From contig JAJPXW010000138.1 in the NCBI GenBank assembly GCA_021205255.1, positions 1-7,665 on the forward strand: a stretch of DNA of 7,665 bases, given 5' to 3'. The translations under genes were made by a program, and so were the position numbers. Positions within the stretch are counted from its first letter, which is position 1; the number at the start of each line of letters is the position of its first letter. Source of the DNA: Burkholderiales bacterium (GTDB taxonomy: Bacteria; Pseudomonadota; Gammaproteobacteria; Burkholderiales; Burkholderiaceae_F). A model generated the notes under the pieces. That model was not told the origin of the DNA. It saw nothing but the letters and a program-made list of their open reading frames with translations, and did not search any database. Below are positions 5,993 through 7,665 of the stretch, piece after piece.

Positions 5993-7201
5993 TTAATGTT
6001 CTGTCCATTTAACAGATTTCATGTCCACACCTTCTTGATGCATTTCCCAAAGTGGAGACATTTCTCTGAGTTGTGCGACTTTCTCCTTGAAGAGTTTAAC
6101 GGTGTAATCAACTTCTTCTTCTGTTGTAAAGCGCCCAATGGTGAACCGAATTGAGCTGTGCGCTAGTTCGTCATCGATGCCTAAAGCCCTTAGTACGTAA
6201 GATGGTTCTAGACTTGCGGAAGTACATGCTGAGCCAGACGAAACAGCAACATCTTTGCAAGCTCCCATAAGGGACTCACCCTCGACGTATTCAAAGCTTA
6301 CGTTTAGGTTAAATGGTGCACGATGCTCCATGCTGCCGTTTACATGGATATCGGGAATTTCTTCCAAGCCTTTAAGCAACTTATCGCGAAGCATTTTTTC
6401 ACGCTTCATTTCCTCATCCATTTCTTCACGGGCAATTCTGAAAGCTTCCCCCATGCCCACAATCTGGTGAGTTGCTAGCGTCCCGCTTCTTAATCCTCTT
6501 TCGTGGCCACCGCCATGGATAATGGCCTCAATTCTTGCACGCGGTTTACGACGTACGTAAAGAGCTCCCATGCCTTTTGGACCGTAGACTTTATGGGAAG
6601 ATAGACTCATTAAGTCAATCTTGAGCTTTTGCATGTCAAGTGGAATCTTGCCAGCTGCCTGAGTGGCATCGCAATGGAATAGGATTCCTCTTTCGCGGCA
6701 CATTTCGCCAATCTTTTCAATTGGCTGTATAACGCCAATTTCATTATTGACTGCCATAACGGAAACTAATGTCGTATCTGGAGTCATTGCCTCTTCTAAC
6801 TCTTTAAGATCAATTAATCCATCAGGCTTGACATCTAGATAAGTGACCCTAAAGCCCTCACGCTCAAGTTCTCTCATTGAATCGAGAACTGCCTTGTGTT
6901 CAGTCTTGACGGTGATAAGGTGTTTACCTTTATCCTTATGGAAGCGCGCTGCGCCTTTAAGAGCTAAGTTATCGCTTTCAGTTGCACCACTAGTCCAAAT
7001 AATTTCCTTTGGATCAGCATTAATAAGAGCAGCAACCTGTTGGCGGGCTTCTTCAACTGCCTTTTTAGCTTCCCAGCCATAAGCGTGGCTGTTGCTAGCG
7101 GCATTACCAAACTTTTCGTAAAGCCAAGGTATCATCTTGTCAACCACGCGGGGATCGACCGGCGTAGTAGCTGAATAGTCGAGGTAGATTGGAAACTTCA
7201 T
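5993..7201 (-). CDS. iscS: IscS, cysteine desulfurase
   Basis: PLP enzyme that turns L-cysteine into L-alanine and a protein-bound persulfide, supplying sulfur to IscU and, in other bacteria, to tRNA thiolation and cofactor synthesis. It has 402 residues (E. coli: 404). The PLP lysine is K204 in SSHKVYGPKG, the stacking histidine is H102 in TEHKA, and the persulfide cysteine is C326 in the mobile loop SGSACTSASLEPSYVLRALG. The ATG at 7201 gives MKFPIYLDYSATTPVD, the standard N-terminus; an ATG at 7261 in the same frame would add 20 unrelated residues and lies well inside iscR, so it is rejected. The start overlaps the iscR stop as ATGA. The C-terminal IscU-docking tail is complete (ending KWTEH). 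Confidence 0.98.
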   Translation of the reverse strand: MKFPIYLDYSATTPVDPRVVDKMIPWLYEKFGNAASNSHAYGWEAKKAVEEARQQVAALINADPKEIIWTSGATESDNLALKGAARFHKDKGKHLITVKTEHKAVLDSMRELEREGFRVTYLDVKPDGLIDLKELEEAMTPDTTLVSVMAVNNEIGVIQPIEKIGEMCRERGILFHCDATQAAGKIPLDMQKLKIDLMSLSSHKVYGPKGMGALYVRRKPRARIEAIIHGGGHERGLRSGTLATHQIVGMGEAFRIAREEMDEEMKREKMLRDKLLKGLEEIPDIHVNGSMEHRAPFNLNVSFEYVEGESLMGACKDVAVSSGSACTSASLEPSYVLRALGIDDELAHSSIRFTIGRFTTEEEVDYTVKLFKEKVAQLREMSPLWEMHQEGVDMKSVKWTEH

Positions 7202-7665
7202 GAGGGGACTCCAGATTTTATTTTTGAGGTAGTTTTGTCGGGGATACGACGGGAACTGCACGTGAAAAATGAAACGGTATGTATGCCGTTATCTTTTCGG
7301 ATTTTCCTGTCAGCCAAGTCCTTTAGGGAAATAGCACTGAGAAAATTTCTCATTGCTTGATTCAAGCTATCCCAAAGCTCAAAAGTGATGCATTCGCCTT
7401 CTTGATCGCAATTAGGTCTATGGTTTTGGCAGGAATTGGTTTTAAGAGTGGAATCAACGGCATCAAGGATTTGATCGACCGTAATTTCGGCAGCTGGACG
7501 GGCCAATCTATAGCCTCCGGATGGACCCCGGATACCTTCGATAATTCCTGCCTTACGAAGCTTTCCAAAAAGCTGCTCAAGGTAGGAAGCCGATAAATGT
7601 CGTCTACCGCCAATTTCCGCAATAGTGACGTAGCGGTCTGGATCTTGTAGTGCAAGATCTAGCAT
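7198..7665 (-). CDS. iscR: IscR, Rrf2-family Fe-S transcription regulator (5' end outside window)
   Basis: Represses the isc operon when carrying a [2Fe-2S] cluster and, in its apo form, controls other promoters (E. coli knowledge). 155 residues are visible. Alignment to E. coli IscR puts the first visible residue at position 14, so about 13 residues lie beyond the edge and the Met at 7665-7663 is internal. The winged helix is clear: SASYLEQLFGKLRKAG, keeping the Glu equivalent to E. coli E43, and the wing RGPSGGYRL. The cluster loop has three cysteines, but with spacing CX6CX5C instead of E. coli CX5CX5C, and the residue equivalent to ligand His107 is Phe (CITFELW). A His lies three residues after the first cysteine. 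The C-terminal 35 or so residues, rich in Lys, Arg and Ser, resemble nothing I recognise. The stop overlaps the iscS start by four bases. Confidence 0.94.
   Translation of the reverse strand: MLDLALQDPDRYVTIAEIGGRRHLSASYLEQLFGKLRKAGIIEGIRGPSGGYRLARPAAEITVDQILDAVDSTLKTNSCQNHRPNCDQEGECITFELWDSLNQAMRNFLSAISLKDLADRKIRKDNGIHTVSFFTCSSRRIPDKTTSKIKSGVPS
7209..7212 (-). promoter_or_regulatory. iscS ribosome binding site (decides the start)
   Basis: GGAG on the minus strand inside the last iscR codons, 7 bases before the ATG at 7201. It supports that start over the in-frame ATG at 7261. Confidence 0.65.
7273..7290. repeat. Near-perfect 18-bp dyad in the 3' end of iscR
   Basis: AACGGTAT-GT-ATGCCGTT on the plus strand: two 8-base arms matching at 7 of 8 positions around a two-base centre. 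It lies inside the poorly conserved iscR tail, about 70-90 bases upstream of the iscS ATG. It could be an operator-like site or a small mRNA hairpin (one C/A mismatch on the mRNA strand). It does not fit the IscR type 2 consensus, whose half-sites run CC then GG. Confidence 0.35.

Noticed and set aside
7273..7290. The dyad considered as an IscR operator
   Set aside because: IscR type 2 sites have CC in the left half and GG in the right; this has GG then CC, and it does not match type 1 either. Kept only as an unexplained repeat.
7362..7655. Second minus-strand open frame inside iscR
   Set aside because: Overlaps the clear IscR winged-helix frame in another phase and has no recognisable features.
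2338..7665. The cluster considered as a novel or horizontally acquired system
   Set aside because: Gene content and order are exactly the standard isc operon, and base composition looks even across it; only individual residues are unusual.

Overview
The window is a compact piece of bacterial chromosome with no mobile element, RNA gene or CRISPR array that I can see. It holds two gene groups that face each other and meet stop codon to stop codon. The proteins are proteobacterial. The gene order iscR-iscS-iscU-iscA-hscB-hscA-fdx-iscX is the classical beta/gamma-proteobacterial isc order, and LysS also looks betaproteobacterial to me. The fairly low GC content together with these sequences suggests a host-associated Burkholderiales such as a Sutterellaceae/Parasutterella relative. 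That placement is inferred from remembered family resemblance, not from a search.

Left part, plus strand (1-2337): the 3' part of lysS (lysyl-tRNA synthetase, 5' end outside the window), then after one base a complete gene for a Nudix hydrolase with a DUF4743-type N-terminal domain. The two are almost certainly co-transcribed.

Right part, minus strand (7665 down to 2338): the complete iron-sulfur cluster assembly operon apart from the first codons of iscR. IscR (Rrf2-type Fe-S sensing repressor) senses cluster supply. IscS (cysteine desulfurase) delivers sulfur to IscU, the scaffold. HscB (J-domain co-chaperone) brings IscU to HscA (Hsp70), which recognises the LPPVK motif and promotes cluster release. 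IscA is an A-type carrier, Fdx supplies electrons, and IscX is the small acidic IscS-binding modulator. Every junction is between a 4-base overlap and 18 bases, so the whole is one translationally coupled unit. The operon promoter lies beyond the right edge.

Most catalytic and ligand residues match the E. coli proteins, in several cases at the same residue number. The departures worth a look are: IscR has Phe where the cluster-ligand His is expected, and one extra residue between its first two ligand cysteines; IscU has Thr instead of Gly right after ligand Cys63; there is no iscR-iscS intergenic space; and the two operons converge with zero spacing, with hairpins that could act as terminators lying inside the opposing genes. 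Four genes have tempting upstream TTG or ATG codons that are not their real starts. I found no convincing undescribed system: this is core housekeeping DNA with some local oddities.
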